From Kiritimatiellia bacterium (GTDB lineage Bacteria > Verrucomicrobiota > Kiritimatiellia > RFP12 > UBA1067), in contig JAFWKK010000009.1 of assembly GCA_017514235.1 (NCBI GenBank), positions 1 through 37,282 of the forward strand: a stretch of 37,282 bases of DNA, given 5' to 3'. Of this stretch, positions 25,201-32,571 are shown in pieces. The translations under genes were made by a program, and so were the position numbers. The notes beneath the pieces were generated by a model. The model did not search any database. It was not told the origin of the DNA and was given only the letters and a program-made list of their open reading frames with translations. Each line of letters begins with the position of its first letter. Position 1 is the first letter of the stretch.

Positions 25201-27269
25201 GGCGGCACGCCGGGCTTGTCGAGCTGGTCCGCGAGCGCGGCGTTCGACTCGGCGACGGGCTCGTCAAGCCTGAACATCTCGAAGAACACGTTGGCGTTCC
25301 CCTTGACGTCCTCCAAGTCCGTGAGGTGGAACAGGCTCGTGGGGTTGAAGTCCTGGATGTCCGGCCGCAGGAAGAAGTTCCGCATCAGGTTGAAGACCTC
25401 CGGCCGCTTCGAAAGCGCCATGACAAGAGCCAGCTTCCCGGCGGTCCCCACCTCCTCGACCATGCCGTCATGGGCGTCTACGGCGTTCTTCGCGGCGTCG
25501 CGCGCGGCGCGGGCGACAATGCCCATCTGCGTGAAGATCTCGTCGTTGGTGCCTGTGTCCAGCGCGACGACGAGGTCGCCGACGGGTATCGCGTCGGCGA
25601 CGTTCTTGAGCGCGGCCAGGTCGAAGTCCCCGACCTTGTTGGCCATGAGGACGGTCTCGACCATGATGTCGCGCACTTCGCCGAAGACCTGCAGCTGTTC
25701 GACCTTGCGCAGCATCGTGACGCGCTCGGCGACGGCGCTTGCGACGTGCGCCCGGAAGGCCTGCTCGATCTGCTGGTCGGTGTCGGCGGGGTTGACGCCG
25801 ATTCCGATGTCGTCGGCGAGACGCAGCGTCGTCGTGGAGAGGCGGGTCGTGTTTATGGCCCTGCCGGCAAGCGACGAGACGGGGATGTGGAGCTCGTTCG
25901 CCAGAGCCTCCCGGTACCAGTCGGCGGAGGCGCCGCGGTACCTGTCGATGGATGCCTGCCTGCGGATGCACGCATCGATCTGCTGGCGGAACTCCTCGAT
26001 CGCCGCGCGGGCGGCCTCGGGCGAAGTCGCCGCGGCGATGCGGTTGCGAATCTCCGGGTGGCGCTGGAGCAGCGCCGAGGCGACGGCGGAGTTCTTGTCC
26101 GCCTGCACGCCCGCGGCCTGGAGCATCGGATTCAGGGCGCCGACCATGAACCGCCGCGCCGCCTCGCGCGACGCGCCCTCGACGAGCCTGGCCTTCATCT
26201 CGTCGTACGTCCGGCGCTGGCCGCCGTTTTCCACGTCGCCGAACGCGTCGCTGAAGACGCTGTCGAAGACGAAGGCCGAGAAGCTGGCGTTCTGGGGCAC
26301 GATGTCGGCCCCGAATCGCGTACGGAGCTCGGAGAGCACCTCGGAGCGCATCGTCTTCATCTCGTGCGTCAGCTTGGCGTCGTCGCCGTCCGCGCCCTCG
26401 CGCATTGCCTTTTTGTACTCGACCGGCGACAGCGTCGGAGCCAGGGCCGGCATGTCGGGCTGGACGGGATTGGAATTGACGGTCTTCGACTGGCTGCTGC
26501 ACCGCAGCGCGAGGAGCGTGTCGTCAAGGCACTTCAGGAATTCCGCCGCGCTCCTGCCAAGCGAGAAGGTCATGTTGAAGCCGTCGGACTGGCGGCCGAA
26601 CTGCATCGTGGCGCCAGGCTCCGTCGAGGGGACGCCGTTGGGGGAGCGCTCAAGGATGAACGCCTTCATGCGCTCGGCCGCCGCGATCAGCCGGTCGCGC
26701 TCCGCCGGGGTGCGGAAATGGACGTCGCCGGCGATGATGGACTGCACGTCGCCGATGGCGCGGTCGAAGACGACCTGGCGGGACTGCGCCAGCGCGGCGT
26801 TCGCGGCGCGGCGCGTCTGCGCGTAGTCGTCGCGCTGCTGTTGCGAGTAGCGCGCGTGGAGCTCGACGTCGGTGCGGATAGTGCCCTCTCCGACGTTGGC
26901 GTTGATAGCGCGAGCGTAGCGGTCGAGGATTTCGCGGATCTTCTGGCGCGACAGCGGCGTGATGCTGCGCTGGGCGAGAGTGGCATCCTTAAGGCCGTCG
27001 GGCGCAAGACCGAGCTCGCGGCGAACGGCAGCAATCGAATCCCTGTCAACGCCGCTCTGGGAAAGTGCGCGCACGAACGCATCCTTGATCGTGAGCACCT
27101 CGGCATGCGAAATGGGCACGTTGTTGCTGAAGAACCAGCCGACATGGTGGTTGACCTTGTCGATCGAATGGTCGCTGGTGAGCCGCACCTCGCCGGCGTT
27201 GAACACTCCGGATGAAACGGCCTGAAAGTCCTGGATCGAGATGTTGACGTTAGAGAGGTTGATAGCCAT
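22227..27269 (-). CDS. 1680-aa predicted T3SS substrate, unknown fold
   Basis: This very large, mostly helical protein lacks a Sec signal peptide, transmembrane segments and any domain I recognise. The start MAINLSNVNIS matches the MAIN/MEIN starts of two other genes in this locus. The ATG is preceded by AAAGGAG (7-base spacer) and, 37 nt upstream, by the shared ECF-like promoter motif. Composition (Ala/Arg/Asp-rich, many amphipathic helices) and the ~60 residues before the end (FTVAFPDGTKLKSAS and later beta-like strands) suggest several domains. A long opposite-strand frame covering the gene is judged a shadow. Translocated effector or structural substrate is inferred from promoter, N-terminus and neighbourhood. 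Confidence 0.6.
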   Translation of the reverse strand: MAINLSNVNISIQDFQAVSSGVFNAGEVRLTSDHSIDKVNHHVGWFFSNNVPISHAEVLTIKDAFVRALSQSGVDRDSIAAVRRELGLAPDGLKDATLAQRSITPLSRQKIREILDRYARAINANVGEGTIRTDVELHARYSQQQRDDYAQTRRAANAALAQSRQVVFDRAIGDVQSIIAGDVHFRTPAERDRLIAAAERMKAFILERSPNGVPSTEPGATMQFGRQSDGFNMTFSLGRSAAEFLKCLDDTLLALRCSSQSKTVNSNPVQPDMPALAPTLSPVEYKKAMREGADGDDAKLTHEMKTMRSEVLSELRTRFGADIVPQNASFSAFVFDSVFSDAFGDVENGGQRRTYDEMKARLVEGASREAARRFMVGALNPMLQAAGVQADKNSAVASALLQRHPEIRNRIAAATSPEAARAAIEEFRQQIDACIRRQASIDRYRGASADWYREALANELHIPVSSLAGRAINTTRLSTTTLRLADDIGIGVNPADTDQQIEQAFRAHVASAVAERVTMLRKVEQLQVFGEVRDIMVETVLMANKVGDFDLAALKNVADAIPVGDLVVALDTGTNDEIFTQMGIVARAARDAAKNAVDAHDGMVEEVGTAGKLALVMALSKRPEVFNLMRNFFLRPDIQDFNPTSLFHLTDLEDVKGNANVFFEMFRLDEPVAESNAALADQLDKPGVPPIVARALYQALDSLGFDDLRMEEKTKLLSGYDGKKLAQQVRKSTQAVTPYQLQALVRMQFVQQAAHHAVIRRVAEVARQNGIDPTGLDDFCADVAFRRDGDLRGNLAAAIADAANSGKNVSEAVKGLLAQQDAVLLAALRSFDEIRRVNATAWTTVVNGISERAGIDRNIVETYLNANGLLLEGGGALNFLRGDVKYKLVKPETDISAWDTAAVRKQAEERVQSFIEKKAGFIAAIYNLEVSDSTRGALMVETLEQRSYTDRDLPDAAKTILERGEIRAAFQFAKAVLVPDKVEKSTTEEIFSVLQQVSARLNDAVEAVLPEEKRLKMDNDDYAVLKDILNAAFVDFCGDTLLAAAARLVAADRFAAIDEVGIAAHQRYNNDYMDALSIINEAGQVVPDAAAARAASKNAAAAALGRRLFAAITNALNDEWLPVADANAVRKATATAEQKARAAVVVKRAPALLDRYAADMDAGQRAELKAFMIALDLRDEALEASEGAIRAKVTEIKLADGFDVQGSASARTALSLGYVASELAMLERVADLYSKATGCTMVEARAAALDNASPARRLYAYGGRFTASVENFRAGLALLGTFKNWFAATNAALDPLRVHNPVIPEGASLTVLNASTAYFKEDAEYAYEKFIFEHLAIDETMPLAADDPEAIFGMEHNPVTRFVGRAYVTSCVNTFAQVPPEKRVVLFAVFDLLAPLPRTAADLYVNMHGQLSLEIVARVLAHLDEIDEMRKNGTLTKESFCSRFLTDIPGAAGMTIKQMADVVTNRLDNEIRPGQLNGDYQAMMSISFMMQNCGCTIEEAVAAILAKKTLPNAPYVAEANGGIAELRNDASGGRTQMVMDLERPNNATYIKSRQLVLKPEENVFTVAFPDGTKLKSASTAEAKVIADKVAAFCGSVHPVQLNAVFFALTQASSASVVGAFAAQDIHNTEHMPLTYTLAKNAETGAVTIRYSEPAGFPVHFHWETAVALDGTMQTTQVVVE

Positions 27270-27306
27270 GCCGAGTCTCCTTTCTTTTTTGTTTCTTCGC
27301 CTTGTC

Positions 27307-27331
27307 TACACGCCACGCGGCAAAAGGTTAC
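27307..27331 (-). promoter_or_regulatory. Predicted ECF-sigma promoter of the 1680-aa gene
   Basis: In the message sense, GTAACCTTTT-N7-GGCGTGTA ends 37 nt before the ATG. The same two blocks with the same gap and the same distance precede the 86-aa gene. An AAC-containing -35 and a CGT-containing -10 are typical of ECF sigma factors, although the spacer is somewhat short (about 13 nt between GTAACC and CGTGTA). Confidence 0.65.
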
Positions 27332-27355
27332 CGGTCCTACTCGGTTTTTTGCCGC
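27317..27355. repeat. Inverted repeat enclosing the -35 block
   Basis: Perfect 9-bp arms GCGGCAAAA (27317-27325) and TTTTGCCGC (27347-27355) flank an inner ACCG/CGGT pair. One arm overlaps the AAAA of the -35 block. It could be a regulator site, or a hairpin in readthrough transcripts from upstream. Confidence 0.5.
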
Positions 27356-27450
27356 ATCGTGTCGCGCCCATGTTGTTTTTCAGTCTCTTTGGCAGATTGT
27401 CAGGACTTATGACGTAAGACATCAATCTCGCCATGCAAGCCCATGAGCGT

Positions 27451-27459
27451 ATTATAGCA
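27451..27459 (-). promoter_or_regulatory. Second possible promoter (extended -10) upstream of the 1680-aa gene
   Basis: TGC-TATAAT on the - strand lies in the 247-bp gap between the two large genes. The -35 is poor. It would give basal transcription with a ~175-nt leader containing the hairpin at 27317-27355. Confidence 0.35.
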
Positions 27460-27516
27460 AAATGCCGCGAGAATTGCCGCACTGCCCCAACATGCGGAGA
27501 ATGCGTCGAGGCTTTT

Positions 27517-30500
27517 CTAGTCTATCATGATTTCGTTGCCCATGCGCTGTGAGGTCTCTCCGGAGAGGTGGCCGGTCGTGCTGAGGATGCCCTCCATCAG
27601 TTCGTCGAGTATCTCGGTAATCTCGGCGCGACGGTTCTCGTCCTCGGGCAAGCCGTCGAGTACGGCGGCCATGTTGTTCAGGAGCTGCCGCACGCCGCCG
27701 TTGCTCTTGTCATCCATGCCGATCATGAGGATATGCGCAAGGCCGTCTTCCTTTAGGTCCTTGAGCTTTTTCTCGGCGGTCCCGATGACATTCTTCGTGG
27801 AATCGAGCAGGTTCTCCTTGCGGATGCCAGGCGCCTCCTTCGGAGTGAAGAACGAGGTTACGAGGGATCCTCCGTGCAGTATCGACTCGATTATGTCGCC
27901 GAACTGGTAGTAGCGCGACTTCATGCCCTCGGACTTGGCCATCTCCTTCTGCTTGCCGAACTGATGTACGTGGGCGGTGGAGCAGAAGATGCCGAACGTC
28001 TCGCACTTGAGGAAGAGCCGGCGCTTCGGGCCGCTTCCGCCGTTGTCCTTCAGGCCGTCCTGGTCTGGAATGGTGAAGTAGTGGAAGGTGCGCATGCCGT
28101 TGAAGAGCCCGCCCATCCCGACCGGCACGTCAAGGCCACGCGCCATGTTGAGATGTCCGTCCACGTTCACGTACTGGTAGGCCCGAGCGTGCGTAGAGGT
28201 GCGCACATAGAGGTTCTCGGCCTTGTCGAGCCAGCGCGCGATGTTACCGTCCGGATCGGAGATCGAGAACGAGCCGCGGTACATGAACTCGCCCTTCTTG
28301 AGCCCCGCGACGTGGATGGCGTGGGTGAGGGCGACTACGTTCGGAAGCGTCGGCTTGAACAATTCCGTGTTGCCCTCGCGCAAGGCGCGGATGATGTCGT
28401 TGCCGCGGCGGATGCGGGCCTCCAGCGAAGCGCGGAGTTCGCCCTCGCTGCGCGGACGGGAAACGGACGAACGGGTGGTGGCCATGTCCTGGTAGTGGAT
28501 CTTGGGAATCTTGACCACGACGCCGTCCACGCGGACGTCGAGCTGCTCAGGAAGATCTTCCGCCTTGATCGGCGGGTTCGGGTCGGGCACGTGGGTGTAT
28601 GTCACGGGCTTGTAGTCCTTGGCGACCTTGCGCGAGTCGAGGCCGTTCATGCGCGCCTGGTACTCCTCGGGGTGCGTGAGCTTCTGCACGTTCTCCTCGG
28701 AGAAGACGGCGAAGAACTTCTCGGCGGCGTTCTGCGGAACGACGAGGCGGGAGTTGCCCCAGTTGTCGTACTCGTACTTGACGCCAGCGTTCGAGGCAAG
28801 TATTTCGAGCATCTTGACGGTCGAGCCGTCCATCGGCTTGTCACAGTGGTAGACGATGTCGTCGCCCACCACCTCGGCACGCCACTGGACGCGCGTCTCG
28901 GGCCTGACTTCGAGATGGTTCAGGGCGACCTGGCCCTTCTTGCTCACCCAGGTCGTGGGCGAGGTGAGCATTTCAAGGTGAGAGATCGTGTTGACGGCCT
29001 TCTCCTGCACGGCGGGGCCGCGCGTGGCAAGGTCGGCGTACAGCCTTAGCTGCACGTCGCCGATCTTGAGAAGACGGCCGAGCTGCTGCTTGAATTCCGC
29101 TTCCTTCTTGTCGATCTCGGCGTTAATCTTGACGCGAAGGGTCTTCTCGGCGTCGGAGATGCCGTTCTCATTCGGGTCGAACGCGGCGCGGTAGTCCGCA
29201 AATAGCTTGTCGAACGCGCCGGACTTCGCAATCTCGCGCAACTCGATGAGTCCGGAGAGCTTTGCGAAGCGCGTGTCATCGTCGAAGACGGAGAAGTTGT
29301 TGAAGCGCGGCTTGGTGCTCGAACCGTAAGTATCCTTGAACGAGAAATCGTCGGATATGTCGAGGAACTTGCCGTTGCCTTCGAGCGAGTGGCCTGGGTC
29401 TATGGCGAAGAACTTGCCGTCGACGAAGCCCTTGTTCTGGCCGCGCTTGCCTACGCCGTCGCGGTCTGCCGTCAAAAGGAAGAACGCCTTGTACTTGCCG
29501 AGGCTTTCGAGCTTCTGCCACGAATAGGAGCCGGGCGGCAGGACGATGCGTCCGTCCTTGATGTAGCCGGCCTCCATATCCTTGTAGCCCTTGGCGAACT
29601 TCGCCTCCAGCATGAGTTTCGGATGCCCGTCGGAATACTGGCCGCGCGAGATGGTGAGTTCCTGCGAAGGAACGCCTGCAAGGCGCGTCAGGTCGTTGGC
29701 GAGAGCCTCGGTGACGGCACCTGCGGAGATGGAGTCCGCGCTAGCGGCGGTCTGCAGGCGGTAGATCTGGCCAAGGATCGGCTTGCGCGTGGCGAGGATG
29801 CGCTCCGGGCGCATGAATTTGCCCTCGTGCGCGGACGCGCCCACCTTCGAGCGGTCGTTCTCGTTGTAGTCAAGCTTCTGTATGTGGCGCTCGGAGAAGT
29901 GCGCGAAAACGGGGGATTGGTAGTAGAAGTCGCAGTCCCGATCGACGTTGAGAATGGCGTCGCGGATTTCCGCGAAGAGCTCGATCTTCGCCTCCTTGAC
30001 GATATCAGCGTTCTTTGGGTCGTCAAAGCCTTCTGTCAGGCGCCGGATGTCGCCTGCCGAGAAGTGATTGACGACGGCGCTGGCGAGGTCCTTGAACGGA
30101 TGGTATTTGAGATGTTCCGGTTCTAGCAGCGCTAAAAGCGCATGTTGCAGGACAAATTCGGCGACGGCGGCCATCACGGCCGGATGGGCGCGCCCGGCGA
30201 GCATGATCTGCTCACGAAGGCTTCTGTCCTTGCAGAGTTTCTCCAGCTCCGGATTCTTCTCCTTGAGCGCCTCGAGCGCATTGCGGCTTTCGGTTGTGTT
30301 GATGTCCGCCATGAAGCCGCGCGTGTCGTCCTTCGACCAGTCGTTGCGGTAGATGAAGCCCGGCTCAACGCCGTTTGTCTTGAGCTTTTCCAGGAGGACG
30401 GGATTGGTCTCGGAGTTGTTGATGCGCATGCCCACGCCAACAACACCCCTCTTGATCCGGTCTTCGACTGACGTCGAGCCCTTCAAAAACACGTTCGTGA

Positions 30501-31098
30501 GGTTCCGCAGGCCCGTCGGCTCGGTCGAGGCCGCTTCATCAGGCCCGACATGTGCTTCGCCGATGCCGGTGGTGCCGATCCGGCTTCTGTCTTCAAGAGC
30601 CTTGCCAATGGCCTGCTCAATGCGCTTCGCGGCGGCGCGGGAGACGTCGTGGGGCGTCTTGAGCGACGCTAGGTCGAGGCCGTTCGTGATGTCTTTGCGT
30701 ATCTCGTCCTTGACGCGCGCCACGTCCTCGCCCGAGAGTTGCATCATCTTGGGATTGACGTCGAGCTGGCGGTTGAGTTCGCCTATAAAGCGGTTTTCAC
30801 GAAGCTTCGGAAGGCAGGAGAGCACGGCTTTCACATCGCAGGCGCGGAGGGACTTCCGCAACTGGTCGCGCGCACCAAGAACGGTATCGAAGGCATGCGT
30901 GCCGAGTGCGCCGTATTCATTCTCCAGTGCAGCCTTGAAGGCGTCCATCACAGCCTTGTTGACGGACTTTCCGGCCGAGAACACGTAGTTCCCGAGCTTG
31001 GCCGTGGCATCCTTCCCCTCGCCCCGGATTATAATGTCCCGCGAGGTGAATAACGCAGAGTTCGCAACGCTCTTAAATGTTTCAATGTTTATCGCCAT
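27517..31098 (-). CDS. Predicted T3SS effector with PI3/4-kinase-like catalytic signature
   Basis: The frame extends to 31224, but the upstream part overlaps the chaperone gene. MAINIETFKS at 31098, with a purine-rich GGGGAAAG seven bases upstream, is the sensible start (about 1193 residues). Around residues 490-570, SQELTISRGQYSDG and LMLEAKFAKGYKDM (possible ATP-binding lysine) are followed by ADRDGVGKRGQNKG near 545 and FFAIDPGHSLEG near 566. The D-x-x-x...N then IDxGH order is that of PI3/4-kinase and HipA-like kinases (catalytic D..N, then metal-binding D). The rest is unassigned. A CesT-like chaperone gene ends 14 bases upstream, the usual chaperone-effector arrangement. Kinase activity and translocation are inferred. 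Confidence 0.65.
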   Translation of the reverse strand: MAINIETFKSVANSALFTSRDIIIRGEGKDATAKLGNYVFSAGKSVNKAVMDAFKAALENEYGALGTHAFDTVLGARDQLRKSLRACDVKAVLSCLPKLRENRFIGELNRQLDVNPKMMQLSGEDVARVKDEIRKDITNGLDLASLKTPHDVSRAAAKRIEQAIGKALEDRSRIGTTGIGEAHVGPDEAASTEPTGLRNLTNVFLKGSTSVEDRIKRGVVGVGMRINNSETNPVLLEKLKTNGVEPGFIYRNDWSKDDTRGFMADINTTESRNALEALKEKNPELEKLCKDRSLREQIMLAGRAHPAVMAAVAEFVLQHALLALLEPEHLKYHPFKDLASAVVNHFSAGDIRRLTEGFDDPKNADIVKEAKIELFAEIRDAILNVDRDCDFYYQSPVFAHFSERHIQKLDYNENDRSKVGASAHEGKFMRPERILATRKPILGQIYRLQTAASADSISAGAVTEALANDLTRLAGVPSQELTISRGQYSDGHPKLMLEAKFAKGYKDMEAGYIKDGRIVLPPGSYSWQKLESLGKYKAFFLLTADRDGVGKRGQNKGFVDGKFFAIDPGHSLEGNGKFLDISDDFSFKDTYGSSTKPRFNNFSVFDDDTRFAKLSGLIELREIAKSGAFDKLFADYRAAFDPNENGISDAEKTLRVKINAEIDKKEAEFKQQLGRLLKIGDVQLRLYADLATRGPAVQEKAVNTISHLEMLTSPTTWVSKKGQVALNHLEVRPETRVQWRAEVVGDDIVYHCDKPMDGSTVKMLEILASNAGVKYEYDNWGNSRLVVPQNAAEKFFAVFSEENVQKLTHPEEYQARMNGLDSRKVAKDYKPVTYTHVPDPNPPIKAEDLPEQLDVRVDGVVVKIPKIHYQDMATTRSSVSRPRSEGELRASLEARIRRGNDIIRALREGNTELFKPTLPNVVALTHAIHVAGLKKGEFMYRGSFSISDPDGNIARWLDKAENLYVRTSTHARAYQYVNVDGHLNMARGLDVPVGMGGLFNGMRTFHYFTIPDQDGLKDNGGSGPKRRLFLKCETFGIFCSTAHVHQFGKQKEMAKSEGMKSRYYQFGDIIESILHGGSLVTSFFTPKEAPGIRKENLLDSTKNVIGTAEKKLKDLKEDGLAHILMIGMDDKSNGGVRQLLNNMAAVLDGLPEDENRRAEITEILDELMEGILSTTGHLSGETSQRMGNEIMID

Positions 31099-31112
31099 TG
31101 GCACTTTCCCCA

Positions 31113-31598
31113 TCACACGCGAAATATCGTGTGGCCAGAAGGCAACTCGGTCGAGACGGTGTTTGTGCCTGAAGCATCGCCGCCGGCGATATCTGCCTTG
31201 ATGCGCTCGGCCCAGATATCGCAAAGCTGGAGTATTTTCTCAAGCGTGGCGATGAAGTCATCCACATCCTCGGCCGCCTTCGCCAAGTCAAAACTGTAAT
31301 TATAGACCACCGTCTCCGTCGTAGGCTCGAGCGCGAAGTAACCGCCTGCCGTGTCCTTGCCAAAGAGTCCGCCAACCAGCAAGTCGCGATATACGACCTT
31401 TGACGCATCATGCGGCAACTCCACCACCTCGACGAAGCAAAGCACCCTTGCCGTAGCCTCGACCAACTGGAGGTTCAAGTTGTAAGCGTCGTCAACGCGG
31501 ACGCTCACAAGCCCCGTTTCATCAGGCGTGAGCGTTTCAATTCCAGACGACTTGCGCACTTCAGCAAGAAACTTTGCGAAACTCTCTTTGCTTGTCAT
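31113..31598 (-). CDS. CesT-like (class I) T3SS chaperone
   Basis: The protein is about 161 residues, small and acidic. SFAKFLAEVRKSSG begins the first helix. VVYRDLLVGGLFGKDTAGGYFALEPTTETVVYNYSFDL matches the class I chaperone pattern of 'll..lFg....gg.lalDp.tg.v.l....', followed by a C-terminal amphipathic helix (VDDFIATLEKILQLCDIWAERIK). The open frame reaches TTG at 31685, but the domain begins at the ATG at 31598. Neither start has a good ribosome site; an AGGAGG lies further up at the end of the 86-aa gene. Such dimers bind effector N-termini in the cytoplasm. The adjacent large protein is the likely client. Confidence 0.75.
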   Translation of the reverse strand: MTSKESFAKFLAEVRKSSGIETLTPDETGLVSVRVDDAYNLNLQLVEATARVLCFVEVVELPHDASKVVYRDLLVGGLFGKDTAGGYFALEPTTETVVYNYSFDLAKAAEDVDDFIATLEKILQLCDIWAERIKADIAGGDASGTNTVSTELPSGHTIFRV

Positions 31599-31714
31599 GT
31601 TATGGTTCAGCAGTTTTATTGGGTGAACGTTAAAATCGTTGCTTTCATGTCGGAGCGGTACAAATGATTCTTGTAGCCCGGACAAGAGACGGACTGCCCG
31701 AAGACAATCACCTC

Positions 31715-31975
31715 CTATGCGAACGTAGGCATCGGCGGTGGCGGCAGGCTGAACGCAGCGTTCACTAACTTGCCGAGCGCGTCGTCACGAACAAGCGCCG
31801 CATCGGGGACGTCGGCTACAGGCTCGCTGCGTTGCAATGCATCGACGGTTGGCGTTTGAACGCCTGCGAGCGTGGGAGCCAGGAAGTTTTTAGTTTTGGA
31901 AGGCGCGTCGAAACTCATGCCCTGCGTTTCAAGACCCACATTGCCAAACCTGTTGTTGCCAATATTGATTTCCAT
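31715..31975 (-). CDS. 86-aa small protein of the T3SS locus, possible secreted component
   Basis: It begins MEINIGNNRFGN, matching the MAIN starts of the two large predicted substrates. It ends in a hydrophobic, proline-rich tail (AAFSLPPPPMPTFA). The middle is low-complexity without cysteines or transmembrane segments. AAAGGAGG lies before the ATG, with the shared ECF-like motif 37 nt upstream. Its size and position would suit a small secreted subunit (rod/needle type) or an accessory substrate, but I cannot match it to SctF or SctI. Confidence 0.6.
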   Translation of the reverse strand: MEINIGNNRFGNVGLETQGMSFDAPSKTKNFLAPTLAGVQTPTVDALQRSEPVADVPDAALVRDDALGKLVNAAFSLPPPPMPTFA

Positions 31976-32012
31976 TTGTGCCTCCTTTGTGTTTTCGTGT
32001 TTACGCTCTGAT

Positions 32013-32037
32013 TACACGCCTCTACCTAAAAGGTTAC
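32013..32037 (-). promoter_or_regulatory. Predicted ECF-sigma promoter of the 86-aa gene
   Basis: GTAACCTTTT-N7-GGCGTGTA again ends 37 nt before the ATG at 31975. The -35 block overlaps the last codons and stop of the sigma-factor gene (GTA ACC TTT TAG). Confidence 0.65.
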
Positions 32038-32571
32038 ACGCAAATCTGCAAGAATTCCTTGCAACTTCTCCTTCGCCCGGAAAATGCGCACTTTTACAAG
32101 ATTTTCGCTAACTCCTGTCTGATTTGCGATATCGCGTATCGACATTTCGCCAATTTGGAAGAGCGTATATGCCTCGCGAAGAATCGGCGGAAGCTTTGCA
32201 AACGCCTCCGACAGGCGACGACGCAAATATTCCGCGTCGGAAGGCAGTTGACCGGGCGATTGGGTGGTTAGGCGGTCTGGCTGCTGGATGGTCCGGCTGT
32301 TGGACGGGTCTGCATCGTCCGGATCACGGATTTCGCCAACGAATGTCAGACGCGCATCGTCACGGACAAGGTTCTTGCGCAAGTTACGTGCTATGGTGAA
32401 GGCAAGGCCGGAAACTGATTCTGCGTCATCGCGCAGGTCGTCCCGCATCTTCCATATCTTCAGAAAAGTGCTTTGCACGAGGTCACACGCCTCATGGTAG
32501 TCGCTGCCTGAGGCGACAAGCCAGTTTGTAAGCTTCGGCGCAATGGTTTTGTATAGTTCTTCGATGTTCAT
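32026..32571 (-). CDS. ECF-type RNA polymerase sigma factor of the T3SS locus
   Basis: The protein has 181 residues. Region 2 shows YHEACDLVQSTFLKIWKMRDDL and SGLAFTIARNLRKNLVRDDAR, typical of ECF sigma-2. Region 4 has LPPILREAYTLFQIGEMSIRDIANQTGVSENLVKVRIFRAKEKL, a standard sigma-4 HTH. The frame extends upstream to 32640, but GGAGG four bases before the ATG at 32571, together with a 4-bp ATGA overlap with sctU, fixes the start and implies translational coupling. A repeat-like insert lies in the linker between regions 2 and 4. By analogy with HrpL, it probably transcribes T3SS substrate genes, including the two with the shared promoter motif. Confidence 0.85.
   Translation of the reverse strand: MNIEELYKTIAPKLTNWLVASGSDYHEACDLVQSTFLKIWKMRDDLRDDAESVSGLAFTIARNLRKNLVRDDARLTFVGEIRDPDDADPSNSRTIQQPDRLTTQSPGQLPSDAEYLRRRLSEAFAKLPPILREAYTLFQIGEMSIRDIANQTGVSENLVKVRIFRAKEKLQGILADLRVTF
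32243..32307. repeat. GT-rich repeat-like insert in the sigma linker
   Basis: The segment contains GGCAGTTG...ATTGGGTGGTTAGGCGG and related units. It resembles the array just upstream of sctR at 35466-35510. It encodes the linker NSRTIQQPDRLTTQSPGQLP. Confidence 0.5.

Noticed and set aside
25216-26826. Further long + strand frame (536 codons) inside the same gene
   Set aside because: Ser/Arg/Ala-rich shadow of the 1680-aa gene, no start context.
22029-27215. 5.2-kb open frame on the + strand (1728 codons) opposite the 1680-aa gene
   Set aside because: It runs antiphase to a GC-rich gene, is loaded with Arg/Val/Gly/His/Asp as expected from reversed GC-rich codons, overlaps the MATE gene start, and has no ribosome site or recognisable motif. 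The - strand gene has both a ribosome site and a conserved promoter.
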